From assembly GCA_946902985.2 (NCBI GenBank), contig OX336389.2, positions 1,010,693,441 through 1,010,757,440 of the forward strand: 64,000 nucleotides of DNA, given 5' to 3'. The notes beneath the pieces are model-generated. The model worked only from the letters and a program-made list of their open reading frames with translations. It made no database searches and had not been told where the DNA came from. A program made the translations under genes and the position numbers. The stretch is from Meconema thalassinum. Taxonomy: Eukaryota; Arthropoda; Insecta; Orthoptera; Tettigoniidae. This document shows positions 21,684 through 31,892 of the stretch, in pieces; position 1 is the stretch's first letter, and each line of letters begins with the position of its first letter.

Positions 21684-22206
21684 ACTATAGGGTCATTAGC
21701 ACTAAATCAAACAATGGCCAAGCAGGGGTTGGTCTCATTTTGAGTAGGAAACTTGGACAGCGGGTGGAATATAATGAGCAATATAGTGAACGGATTATTG
21801 TAGCAAAAATCAATACAAAACCTACGTGCACCACTGTGGTACAAGTCTATATGCCAACCAATCAAGCTGATGATGAAGATGTTGAAAAGGTCTACGAAGA
21901 AAGAGATGAAATTCTGAGCTATGTCAATGGTGATGAAAATGTTATAGTAATGGGAGATTGGAATGCTGTGGTAGGAAAAGGAAGAGAAGGGAAGATAGTA
22001 GGAGATTTCGGATTAGGTGAAAGGAATGATCGAGGAAGCAGGCTGATGGAATTCTGCACCGAGCATGAGTTGGTCATAGCTAACACCTTATTCAATAACC
22101 ACAATAGAAGAATATATACATGGATGAGACCAGGAGATACAGGGCGTTACCAAATCGAATTCATTATGATCGAGCAGAGGTTTCGAAACCAGATTTTGGA
22201 TTGTTA

Positions 22207-23881
22207 AACATATCCCGGTGCTGACATAAAGTGGGCAATAGACAGACTGAAAGAGAAGGATGTAAACGAAAGATTCAAGTAGAGTATAAAGGAAGGACTA
22301 ATGAAAAGCCCTAAACAAACTTCAATTGCAGACGAATGGACACTTTTGAAGAATGAAATAACAAAATCCGCAGAAGAAAACATTGGCAGTAAAGAAAAGA
22401 TAGGCAGAAAACCGTGGATCACTCAGGATATACTAGAATTGATGGATGAAAGGCGGAAACACAAGAATGTATGAGATGAAAAGGGGAAAGCAGAATACAG
22501 ACAATGAGAAATGAGGTTAACAAGAAGTGCAAGGTAGCGAAAGAAGAATGGTTGAAAGAGAAATGTGCAGGTATAGAAAATTGTCTGACATTAGGAAAAG
22601 AAGACACAGCTTATCGAAGGATTAAGAATACATTTGGGGAAAAGAAGACTAAGTGCTCTAATATTAAGGACCCAAATGGAAAGCCTCTAACAGATAGAGA
22701 AGAAAAGGTTGAGAGATGGAAAGCTTACATAGAGTGTTTGTATAAGGGAAGGGAGATTGAGAAACATGTAATAGAAAGGGAGGAGGAAATTGATGAGGAT
22801 GCAAAAGAAGATTTAATATTGAGATCAGAATTTGACAGAGCATTCAAAGACTTAAGCAGAAACAAACCACCAGGCATAGATTATATACCGATTGAGTTGC
22901 TACGCTGCATAGGAAATGAAGGTCTAATCAGGTTATTTCACTTGGTGTGTAGGATTTATGAGACAGGTGAGGTACCCTCTGATTTCAAGAAGAATTTTAT
23001 CATCCCTATACAGAAGAAAGTAAGAGCTGACAGATGTGAGGATTACCGTACAATCAGCTTGATTACTCATGCTTCAAAGATCCTGTCTAGAATAATTTAC
23101 AAGAGGATGGAAAGCCAGATAGAAGCGGAATCAGGTGAAGACCAGTTTGGTTTCAGGAAAATGTAGGAACAAGGGAAGCTGTTCTAAGTCTTAGGCTGAT
23201 TTTGGAAGGTAGAATAAGAAAAGATAAGAGAATGTTCATGGCATTTGTAGACTTAGAAAAGGCTTTTGATAATATTGATTGGACTAAATTGTTTGACATT
23301 TTGAAAATGATTGGAATAAAGTATAGGGATAGGAGGGTGATCTACAATCTATACTGAAACCAGACAGCAGTCATTCGATCTGAAGGACATGAGAGAGAAG
23401 CTGGTATTCAGAAAGGTGTGAGGCAAGGCTGCAACTTATCACCCATACTTTTCAATCTTTACATTGAACAAGCAATGAAGGAAATTAGAGAGAAATTTAA
23501 AGTGGGGGTGAAGATTCAAGGAGAAATCATTTCAACTCTGAGATTTGCTGATGACATCGTCATCTTGGCCGACACACCTGAGGATTTGAATGAGTTTTTG
23601 AATGGTATGGACTCCGTCTTGAGGAAAGAATTCATGATGAAAATTAATAAATGTAAAACAAAAATATTGGAATGCAGCCGCAATAAATCAGAAACCTCTA
23701 TGGACATCAAATTGGCAGGGGAAAAACAAAAGGAAGTAGGAGACTTCTGTTACTTAGGAAGCAAAATAACCAGTGATGGACGAAGCAAAGAGGATATAGA
23801 AAGTAGGTTGGTTCAGGCAAGGAAAGCATTTCTACAGAAAAGGAATCTGTTGACATTGAATATAGATTTAGGTACAAGAGT
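22207..23881 (+). pseudogene. RTE-like reverse transcriptase, copy 2
   Basis: The RT-bearing frame opens at 22504 after breaks: YRRIKNTFGEKKTK, NKPPGIDYIPIELLR, TISLITHASKILSRIIYKR and EDQFGF, then a frame loss at 23163. It resumes with MAFVDLEKAFDNIDW (motif A), VRQGCNLSPILFNLY (motif B, 23418) and LRFADDIVILA (motif C, about 23540-23570), then FCYLGSKIT. It ends abruptly at NIDLGT, lacking the last ~130 residues present in copy 1. Two or more frameshifts and a TGA at about 23355; inactive. Confidence 0.87.
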
Positions 23882-24010
23882 TTAGTGCTTTTCAGTCGGT
23901 CAACACGAATGTACCCAAAAGAGCTGGGCTATGCCCTAATCCTGAAATAAATTACATGTGATTAATAAATACACTAGGATGACCAGTTTCGATCGTCAAC
24001 CAATCATCGT
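23880..24010 (+). repeat. Dispersed repeat R, copy 2
   Basis: It starts TTTAGTGCTTTTCAGTCGGT immediately after the truncated LINE C copy 2. It shares about 100 bp with 16033-16140 and then runs into ACCAGTTTCGATCGTCAACC and ATCATCGTCAGATC. The unit may be longer (to about 24300), but the second copy does not extend that far. Confidence 0.7.
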
Positions 24011-24557
24011 CAGATCCATTACACTTAGGCTATAAAATCTATGTTTAAAATACAGGTGAAAATATTCACAATATGTACAATTATTTAGTTGCAGTAATGG
24101 TACTGCAACTGTCGGTGTATGCTAAATGCAGTAGACCTATATATGAAGTTAGGTGAAATGCTAAATGGTGATAGATATCCGGAGTTTGTATTTTGAAGTG
24201 ATTATATGGTTGTAAAATCAACTATGTAATATTACAGGCTATTACTTATCTGGTAGTCTTCCTTGCTGAAGCTGCGCGCAGTTTTCGTGTTCACTGTAAC
24301 TCCACGTGTGGTCGACTGAGATGGTCTTTTATCCCAACGACCTGGGTTTTTCCCTTTTCTTCCTCCTGTTCATATGTGCTCTGCGGAGTCAATGCGATGT
24401 GTTTATGTGGGATGTTGCCAACCTAGATAAGATGTATGTTATTGAATGAGGTGGGTCTACAACCATCAAAGACCGTGGAACATTCCCCGCCACGCGTGGA
24501 CCATAAGCCATTCAAACTAAGCGCTGCCCGGTCTACGAGGATGTCCCGGCACCTTTA
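24011..24557. other. Unassigned DNA
   Basis: About 550 bp with no recognised coding or element motif. It may include the remainder of repeat R and the 5' flank of LINE D. Confidence 0.4.
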
Positions 24558-24648
24558 ATGCTGCCGCGAAAACGGGCCTTGGTTTATTGCAGAAGAAAAG
24601 TACATCGTAAACCTGAATATTTAGTAACTCAAGAATTTGTATGCAATG

Positions 24649-24696
24649 ATGATGATGATGATGATGATGATAATTGTTGTTTTAAGGGGCCTAACA
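24649..24696 (-). mobile_element. 48-bp micro-insertion with 12-bp target duplication and (CAT)n tail
   Basis: TTGTATGCAATG lies at 24637-24648 and 24697-24708. The insert reads, on the minus strand, TGTTAGGCCCCTTAAAACAA followed by CAATTATCATCAT repeats, i.e. a LINE-type 3' tip with a (CAT)n tail. The length is a multiple of three, so the host ORF stays open through a run of Asp codons. Confidence 0.85.
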
Positions 24697-24699
24697 TTG

Positions 24700-26640
24700 T
24701 ATGCAATGAAACTAACATCAATGACTACTACAATACTTTCTGTGATTTTATTAATAAAGGAGCCAAGTGCCCCACCAATTAAACCCTGGATCACACAAGA
24801 TCTTTTAGCACTAATACACAGGAAAGATAAGATATATGCAAAAATCAAAGTTAAAAAACCATCTGCAGAAATTTTAGAAGAATATAATATTATTAGCAAC
24901 CAAGTTACAAAACTTAAGAGAAACCTACAAAGAAACTACTTTGACCAAAAAAATTCAAAATGCAAATAATCAGAGGGAAGTGTGGAGTGTTGTTAATGAG
25001 ATGTTAAATAGGCCAAAGAAGGGAAAAAATGAAATTGTGAAACTTACAGTCGACGGCAAAAATATCGAGAAAAAGGAAAATATATGTGATAAAATTAACA
25101 AATATTATGTCAATATTGCTAACAGTATATGGGAAAATCAAGGAAATTACGGACATTACGAGATATAAAAATACTACTAGCACTAAGACAATATTTATGT
25201 TACCTACTGATGCTAATGAAATACAATCAATTATAAACTCCCTAAAACACAAAAACAATACAAGTGAGGACAACACTACTAATGTCACGCTACAATTGTG
25301 TCTTGAGGGCCTTACACCATATCTTGTCAAAATAATAAATCTTTCACTGATGACTGGTATATTCCCTGATGCCTGTAAAGTCTCTAGGGTGGTCCCGATC
25401 TACAAAAAAGAAGACAAAACCCACCCATCAAATTACAGACCCATTAATATTATACCTGCCATCAGCAAGGTTCTAGAAAGCGTTGTTAAACAAAGACTTA
25501 TGAATTTCTTTATGAACAAATGATTTCTTTGCAAACTGCCAGTACGGTATGGGTTTATTCCAAATAGAGGAGCTGATAGTGCTATATTTGAAGTAGTAAC
25601 TGATGTAGAAAAGGCATTAGATGAAAACAAACTAGCTGCTGGTGTACTAATTGACCTCTAAAAAGCCTTTGATCTGGTTGACCATAAGATTCTCCTTAAT
25701 AAACTAGAACTTGCAGGCATCAGAGGAATGGCACATGACTGGTTCAAGAACTACCTCACAAACAGAAAACAGTATGATGCAATCGATAATGTAAAAGGAT
25801 CTCAAATGAGAATCGACACAGGAGTACCTCAAGGTTCGGTCTTAGGACCAATTCTTTTCTTAGCCAATATATATATATTTTTTTTTTTTTTCATGTGACC
25901 TCTTGAGAGGCTGAGTGCAGGTCTTTCTAGTCGACGCCCGTGGGCGACCTGCGTGTCGGGATGTGAGATGGAATGGATGAAGGCGAATGAAACTGGGCAA
26001 GGATGTGGAAGGAAGCGGCCATGGCCTGTCAGAATGTACCGTCTCAGCATTTGCCTGGTGTAGAAAATGGGAAACCATGGAAAACCATTTCAAGGACGGC
26101 CGACGGTGGGGCTCGAACCCATGCGACTACCGAGTCAGCAGAGAGCTTGGCCCCATGACATAACACTGCGCTTTAGCCAGCGTAGCCACTGCTGTCGGTG
26201 CCTATATTAATGATATAGTATTACTAGAATTGAAAGGTAAGCTTAAACTATTTGCAGATGATATTTTATATTCTATCTGGGAACATCTGAACAGGAAATT
26301 ATGCTAATTATTAATTATGATCTCAATAAGCTCGTGGATTGGATGAGCGCACACAAAATGATTATCAATATCACTAAAACAAAATATTTATTCTTCCATA
26401 AACCATCATACAAGATTGACACCACAAACATAGTCAACATAGCCCACAAAGAAATAGAAAGGGTTAAATCGGCAACATACTTAGGTATCACAGTAGATAG
26501 TACACTAGCCAGGGAAAATTATGTAGAAAATGTAAAACATAAAATCAGCCCTATAATTGGTATTATTTTCAGATTAAGTTATAGCTGCCTTACTAGCCAA
26601 CAATTGAAAAATATATACGATACTTTGCTCTGATACATTC
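24700..26640 (+). pseudogene. LINE D reverse transcriptase, broken
   Basis: KPWITQDLLALIHRKDKIYA is the linker typical of jockey/CR1-like ORF2. RT words: PSNYRPINIIPAISKVLESV (about 25430), GFIPNRGADSA, VLIDL-stop-KAFDLVDHKIL (motif A, stop at about 25659), WFKNYLTNRKQ, GVPQGSVLGPILF (motif B, 25826-25862). Then comes the SINE, followed by YINDIV, KLFADDILY (motif C, about 26255), INITKTKYLFF, and TYLGITVDSTLARENYV to 26633. There are several shifts and stops (24969, 25168, 25523, about 26300). Inactive. Confidence 0.83.
25866..26200 (-). mobile_element. tRNA-derived SINE inserted in LINE D
   Basis: Read on the minus strand: a head with an A-box-like TGGCTAAAGCG and a B-box GGTTCGAGCC (about 26109-26120), a body with CCATGGTTTCCCATTTTCTA and CACCAGGCAAATGCTG, and an A-rich/AT tail at the left edge (25866-25892). 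A tRNA-like promoter plus conserved body plus A-rich tail define a tRNA SINE. The body resembles a domain I recall from SINEs of orthopteran and phasmid genomes. No clean target duplication is seen, although LINE D resumes directly at 26203. Confidence 0.83.
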
Positions 26641-26662
26641 CCTTCTAATGTACATGTACGTA

Positions 26663-26858
26663 GTTGTGTATTCGAACCCTCAGAAATGTATGTTTTAAAG
26701 AAATTTCATCCTCAACAGTTGGCAACACATACACACCACCAGAAACTCGGTTATCGATTACTCGAGCGACCAGAGCCGTTATTGCGGCGTACTGATCTGT
26801 ATTGTTCTGTATGTATTGTTTGACTTCCTCATAATAAATGTTCAATCTTAGAAAACAC
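26663..26858 (+). repeat. Gypsy-1 5' LTR
   Basis: It starts GTTGTGTATTCGAACCC and runs to about TTAGAAAACACA. The exact ends are uncertain by a few bases because the two LTR termini diverge. ATAATAAATG near the end contains an AATAAA-type polyadenylation signal. Confidence 0.85.
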
Positions 26859-27003
26859 AAAAGTGGTGTCAGAAGTAGGATTGATAAATAATGTGTACGG
26901 TGCCGAAGTTCAACTCCACGCCGTGAATCTTGTGCGAAACGTGCTACCGAACGAAATTCAACTCCACGCAGGTTAGTGTATCAGTGAAGCATCTCCCTTC
27001 ATC

Positions 27004-28134
27004 ATGGCAGAAGGAATGTCCACAGAACGTCTTCAGACTCTTTCTGGGATTATTGCTAGCGCTATCAGGGAATCCATCACGCGAGGCGGCATCGGGAATG
27101 AGCCGATGTCACCGGGACGGCCTAGACCACCACAATTCTCTATGCTAGCATACCACGCCGCCAATGGGACCACCATAGGGGACTATTTCACGCAGTTCAC
27201 ATGGGCGCTCGGTCTGAGTAAGGTCCCGGAAAACGAACACGCGCAGTACGCGCGTGTCTATATGGGCGCCGAACTTAACGAAGCTTTGAAGATTCTAGTA
27301 AGTCCCGTCGACCCGGAAACTCTCTCATACAGCGAAATCCAGTCAAGATTGTCGAACCATTTCGACGCCAGCCGTAACAAATATGCAGAGAGCATAACAT
27401 TCCGGAACGTCATGCAGAGAGCAGGGGAGACGATCGCCAGCTTCACTCTCAGATTAAGACAAGCAGCAACACACTGTGAGTACGGAGAATTTTTAGACCG
27501 TATGATAATTGAGCAACTGCTTAAAGGTTTGGAATCGAGGGACATGTGTGACGAAATTATAGCCAAGAAACCGGAGAGCTTCACTGCTGCGTACGAGATA
27601 GCCTGCGCACTCGAAGCCACCCGGAACACTGCTGACGAGGTTAAGAATTCGAATATAACCTCAAAATCTGATTCAACCAATCGGATAGGCTTCGAAAAGC
27701 CACAGTCGCGGAGGGGTGGCAACCAATGGCAACGTGGGATATCGACCAATTGTCAACAGAAATCCGACCAATCAAGGCCTCAACAAGGATTGCATCCAGA
27801 AAATCAGGGAACATCAAGTGACCAATCGTTGTGCGCTGGGTGTGGTGGGGAACATCCTCGCAGTCAGTGCAGGTTCCTCAACGCTGAATGCCGGACATGT
27901 GGCAAGAAAAGTCACATTGCTAAAGTTTGTAGGTCCAAACCAAAGCAGTGGAATACAAATCACGTGACCGAAGGAGAACAACCAGCTGACAGTGTTGATG
28001 TCATACATCATTTCAGCAAAGTTGAGGTCATTAACAATGCAGTCTCCAGGGAAGCAGTTGATAGATGTCATCATAGAGGGAACCACCGTCAAGATGGAAG
28101 TCGACATCGGCGCCCCCTGGTCGATGATGAGTAA
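27004..28134 (+). pseudogene. Gypsy-1 gag
   Basis: The open frame begins MAEGMSTERLQTLSGIIASA. The capsid-like part includes YSEIQSRLSNHFDASRNKYA and ETIASFTLRLRQAATHCEYG (about residues 120-165). The C-terminal part has two zinc knuckles, CAGCGGEHPRSQC and CRTCGKKSHIAKVC (about residues 278-308). Gag binds and packages the element RNA. The last ~40 residues are a frameshifted read into protease. The 5' leader is about 145 bp after the LTR. Confidence 0.87.
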
Positions 28135-31100
28135 ACTGAGGTTAGGTATGATCAAATCAAATTGTGTTTTACAGAAGGTTGATCGTATTTTTGCGAGCTA
28201 CTCTGGCCACCGTATTAACTGCATCGGGAAGACACCAGTCACCGCCACCATTGGCACCATCTCCAGGAACCTCGACCTCTACATCGTCGTCGATGAATTC
28301 GAGACACTCCTTGGTCGAGAGTGGATCTCTGAGTTTGTAAGAGAGATCAATTTCAAGCAGCTTTTTGGAAAACCAGAACCGTTCCATCAACTCTCCGTCA
28401 AACAGTCTCTGTCCATGGACCAGCAAAAGGAACTTGACGCCACCCTCAACCGCTACCATGATGTCTTCAGTGATACCCCCCGGGAAGCTGTCAGGCCCAC
28501 CAGTGAAGATGCACCTGAAGGATGGCGCCACTCCAATCTTCTCCCGAGCACGTGACATTCCTGTAGCCCTGCGAGATGCATATGCCAAAGAAATCGACGC
28601 AAAAATCGCATCTGGTTTCTACAAGAGGGTAAACTACTCAGAGTGGGCATCAACAACTCATGTCGTTGTGAAGAAGAACGGCAAGTTGAGAATCATGGGA
28701 AACTACAAACCTACTCTCAACCCGCGGATCATCATTGATGAACACCCGATTCCGAAAGTGGAATACTTGTTCAACCAATTGCGTGGTGCCACCCTCTTCT
28801 GTCACCTGGACGTCACAGCCGCATACACTCATCTCGAGGTCGATGATGAGTTTAGCCAAGCCCTCACGCTCAACACTCCAACCCATGGCCTGATCCGTCC
28901 AACTCGTGCTGTCTACGGAGCAGCCAACATCCCCGCTATCTGGCAACGGCGAATGGACACGGTTTTGCAGAAACTCCCAAATGTTGTGAGTTTCTTCGAC
29001 GACACCATTGTTTTTGCCGATAGTTTTGGCAATCTGATGGAGGCCCTCACCGTGGTACTAGAGCGCTTTCGCCAACACGGTCTCAAGCTCAACCGAGCAA
29101 AATGCAGCTTTGCAGAACCTGTCCTTGAAGCTCTTGGCCACAAGATCGATGCTTCAGGCATTCATAAGGCTGATTCGCTCATCCAAGCCGTACGGGATGC
29201 GCCGAAACCAACGACTCCAGAAGAACTCCAGCTGTTTTTGGGTAAAGCGACATACTACAGTGCCTTCATCCATAACCTGTCAACGAGAGATCGGCCACTC
29301 AGAGACATGCTGTTGAAGGATCCTCTCATATGGACACCAGACGGCGACAGGGCCTACCAGGACATAAAGGACGCTCTAACCTCATCGCAGGTCCTTATGC
29401 AGTACGATCCAACACTACCACTTTTGCTGACAACGGACGCCAGCAAAACTGGTCTCGGCGCAGTGCTGTCCCACCGGCTCAGCAACGGACTAGAACGGCC
29501 TATCGCATATGCTAGTCGGACAATGTCATGTACGGAGCAAAGGTACCCCCAGATCGACAAGGAAGCGCTTGCCATCGTTTGGGCAGTACACAAGTTTTTC
29601 AACTATCTGTACGCTCGACACTTCACGCTAATCACGGATCACAAGCCCCTGACGCAGATCCTACATCCAGAGAAGTCGCTGCCAGTCTTGTGCATTAGTC
29701 GCATGGCCAATTATGCCGACTACCTCGCACACTTTAACTACACTGTGGTTTTTAAAACATCGAAGCAAAACGCCAACGCTGACTACTGCTCTAGAGCACC
29801 GTTACCATCGACCGTCAACAAGATCCAAAACTCAATCTCACAACAGAGGGAGGAAACGGAGGATTACGACGACTTTGATTTTTTTTTACAGTTCACCAGA
29901 CGCAGCAGTTACCCGTCAAATCCGAAGCCATTGCACGAGAGACGAGGAAGGACCCTGGTCTCGGTAGAATTGTCAAACTTCTGGAAGGAGGCCAAATTCT
30001 CACCCGCCACGACTTCAAGGCACCCGAGGTAAAATACACGCTCGCCGCCAACTGCTTGATGTTCGAGCACAGAGTAGTGGTTCCACCTGCACTGCGAGAT
30101 GCTATCCTCAACGACCTCCATGCAGCTCACCTGGGGATCGTCAAAATGAAGGGAATGGCACGTTCCTTTGTGTTTTGGCCAGGCATCGACTCCAACATCG
30201 AGAAGCTCGCAAAGTCGTGCACCACATGCGCAACCCATGCGCACGCTCCACCCAAGTTCCGCGAGCATCACTGGGAGTACCCGAAGGCACCGTGAGAACG
30301 CATTCACATCGACTACGCGGGCCTAGTAGCTGACAGCATGCTTCTGATTGTTGTAGACGCCTACAGCAAGTGGCTCGAGGTCAAGACAACAACCACCACG
30401 ACAGCTGCAGCAACAATCTCCCTGATGGATGACCTGTTCACAGCGCACGGCATCCCAGTCACCGTCGTTTCAGACCATGGCAGGCTGTTCATCTCAGAAG
30501 AATTCAAGGCCTTCCTGCAGAACAGTGGTGTGAAGTACCACAAGCTTACAGCACCATACCATCCATCAACTAATGGCCAAGCAGAACGGTATGTTCAAAC
30601 GGTGAAGGATGCTCTCTACGCGATGAAAACAACCAAAGGAACTCTGCAGACAAACCTGAACGAGTTCCTTCGCCAATTTAGAAGAGCGCCGCACTCTATC
30701 ACCTGAAATCTCCATCTCAACTATTCCTGGGACGAGAACTTCGGACACGTCTCAACCTGGCGAGACCCGAAGACGTTCGCACTAGAGTCTGCGAGAAACA
30801 GAAAGCAGAAATGGACTCTACATTCCGCACCTTCGAAGCTGGTCAGTCAGTCTACTTCCTCTCTGGCAACCCGAACCTGGACAAGTGGCTCCCCGGTACC
30901 ATCGCAGCCCGTATTGGAGATCTTCACTATGATATCAACTACCGGGAGAAACGAATAAAGCGCCACATCGACCAAATTAGGCCATTTCCAGGAATACGGA
31001 CAAACACAGAGAACCAAGAACTGACCAGCGATGAACCTACCGAAATTCCACCTAGGCCAAGACGTGTTCGGTTCTTCCCAGCACCAGCTAACGCAGTACC

Positions 31101-31215
31101 ACCCGAGAGGATGCCACAAGTGATCCGTGGAAACCGAACACCAACACTAGCTACTCCAGTTATACCGCGCATGTCTACACGCAAACGCCGTCCACCATTA
31201 AGATCTTCACCATAG
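27992..31215 (+). pseudogene. Gypsy-1 pol (protease, RT, RNase H, integrase), broken
   Basis: The protease site reads VDIGAPWS (28095-28125), with Ile for Thr in the usual DTGA motif. RT (28365-30032 frame): VVVKKNGKLRIMGNYKPTLN, IDEHPIPKVEYLFNQL, VSFFDDTIVFA (catalytic FFDD, about 28990). RNase H: TTDASKTGLGAVLS, YPQIDKEALAIVWAV and TDHKPL. Integrase: HAAHLGIVKMKG with CTTCATH (zinc binding), IDYAG, VVSDHGRLF (usual Asn is His) and TNGQAE (final Glu). Stops are at 30293-30295 and 30704-30706, with frame changes near 28134, 28500, 30032 and 30780. Inactive. Confidence 0.88.
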
Positions 31216-31246
31216 ACATAAGTTCAATTTAAAAGAGGGAGGAAAT

Positions 31247-31443
31247 GTTGTGTATTGGAACCCTCAGAAATGTATGTTTTAAAGAAATTTCATCCTCAAC
31301 AGTTGGTAACACATACACACCACCAGAGACTCAGTTATCGATTACTCGAGCGACCAGAGCCGTTATTGCGGCGCACTGATCTGTATTGTTCTGTATATAT
31401 TGTTTGGCTTCCTCATAATAAATGTTCAATCTTAGAAAAAACC
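31247..31443 (+). repeat. Gypsy-1 3' LTR
   Basis: It starts GTTGTGTATTGGAACCC directly after the purine-rich tract and ends about TTAGAAAAAACCA. The first base after it begins the truncated first monomer of the 98-bp array (CTGAATAGTACAG). Confidence 0.85.
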
Positions 31444-31892
31444 AAATACCTGAATAGTACAGTGTCGTAACATGGAGCATCACTAGGCAGTGTAGTGGTA
31501 TCTTATATAGTGTGAGCACTAGCAAGTGTGCTCACTTAACCTGTAGTGTGAACAGTACAGTGTCATAACATGGAGCATCACTAGGCAGTGTAGTGGTATC
31601 TTATATAGTGTGAGCACTAGCAAGTGTGCTCACTTAACCTGTAGTGTGAATAGTACAGTGCCATAGCATGGAGCATCACTAGGCAGTGTAGTGGTATCCG
31701 ATATACGGTAGTGTGAATAGTACAGTGTCATAACATGGAGTATCACTAGGCAGTGTAGTGGTATCTTATATAGTGTGAGCACAAGCAAGTGTGCTCACTT
31801 AACCTGTAGTGTGAATAGTACAGTGTCATAACATGGAGCATCACTAGGCAGTGTAGTGGTATCTTATATAGAGTGAGCACTAGCAAGTGTGC
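31444..31892 (+). repeat. 98-bp tandem monomer array, block 1
   Basis: About 4.6 units with a 98-bp period (CAGTGTC at 31460 and 31558). Each unit includes CATGGAGCATCACTAGGCAG, TGTAGTGGTATCTTATATAG and GTGCTCACTTAACC. The last unit stops in GCAAGTGTGC where a hAT remnant begins. The TATATAG in each unit is TATA-like. Confidence 0.93.

Larger units (their letters stand above)
20089..22206 (+). pseudogene. RTE-like endonuclease, copy 2, interrupted
   Basis: The N-terminal part reads LRIGAWNVRSLLGSGRLE (Asn motif) to 20375. After the hAT insertion it continues with GVGLILSRKLGQ-like words from about 21715, VVQVYMPTNQADDEDVEKVY, VIVMGDWNAVVGKG (Asp-x-Asn motif), GDFGLGERNDRGSRLMEFC and RRIYTWMRPGDTG. 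This is the CFDP2-like exonuclease-endonuclease-phosphatase domain of RTE-type LINEs. The last catalytic motif (SDH) is deleted. A TGA occurs at about 20358. Inactive. Confidence 0.85.
19968..23878 (+). mobile_element. LINE C copy 2 (RTE-like), split by a hAT element
   Basis: It matches copy 3 from GATAATAT.AGCCAACTA onward, so both copies keep the same 5' UTR. The insertion at 20376-21683 splits the endonuclease. The copy stops after GATTTAGGTA at about 23874, short of the 3' end seen in copy 1, and is followed by repeat R. An 84-bp-scale deletion relative to copy 3 lies near 22228, where the SDHSLV codons should be. Confidence 0.88.
24558..26656 (+). mobile_element. LINE D, first part (jockey/CR1-like), broken at 26656
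   Basis: A 5'-truncated non-LTR element carrying the endonuclease-RT linker and most of RT on the + strand. A SINE interrupts it (25866-26200), as does a 48-bp micro-insertion (24649-24696). The body stops at TGTACATG (26656), and the continuation begins at 49337 with ACATGAATTTC. Joined, the reading frame runs through without loss. Confidence 0.82.
26663..31443 (+). mobile_element. Gypsy-1 LTR retrotransposon
   Basis: Short LTRs of about 195 bp flank gag and pol in the order gag, protease, RT, RNase H, integrase, the Ty3/gypsy order. By eye the LTRs differ at seven positions. A purine-rich tract AAAAGAGGGAGGAAAT precedes the 3' LTR. A TGGTGTCAGAAGTAGGA segment follows the 5' LTR where the primer-binding site is expected. 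No envelope ORF is seen. Frames are broken. Flanks are LINE D on the left and the 98-bp monomer array on the right; no convincing target duplication. Confidence 0.9.

Noticed and set aside
24649..24672. (GAT)n stretch as a simple microsatellite
   Set aside because: It is bounded, with adjoining non-repeat bases, by a 12-bp duplication, so it is the tail of a micro-insertion.
26653..31443. Target duplication for Gypsy-1 (TACGTA versus TACCTG)
   Set aside because: Only a partial match, and the LTR end is ambiguous by several bases; not strong enough to claim.
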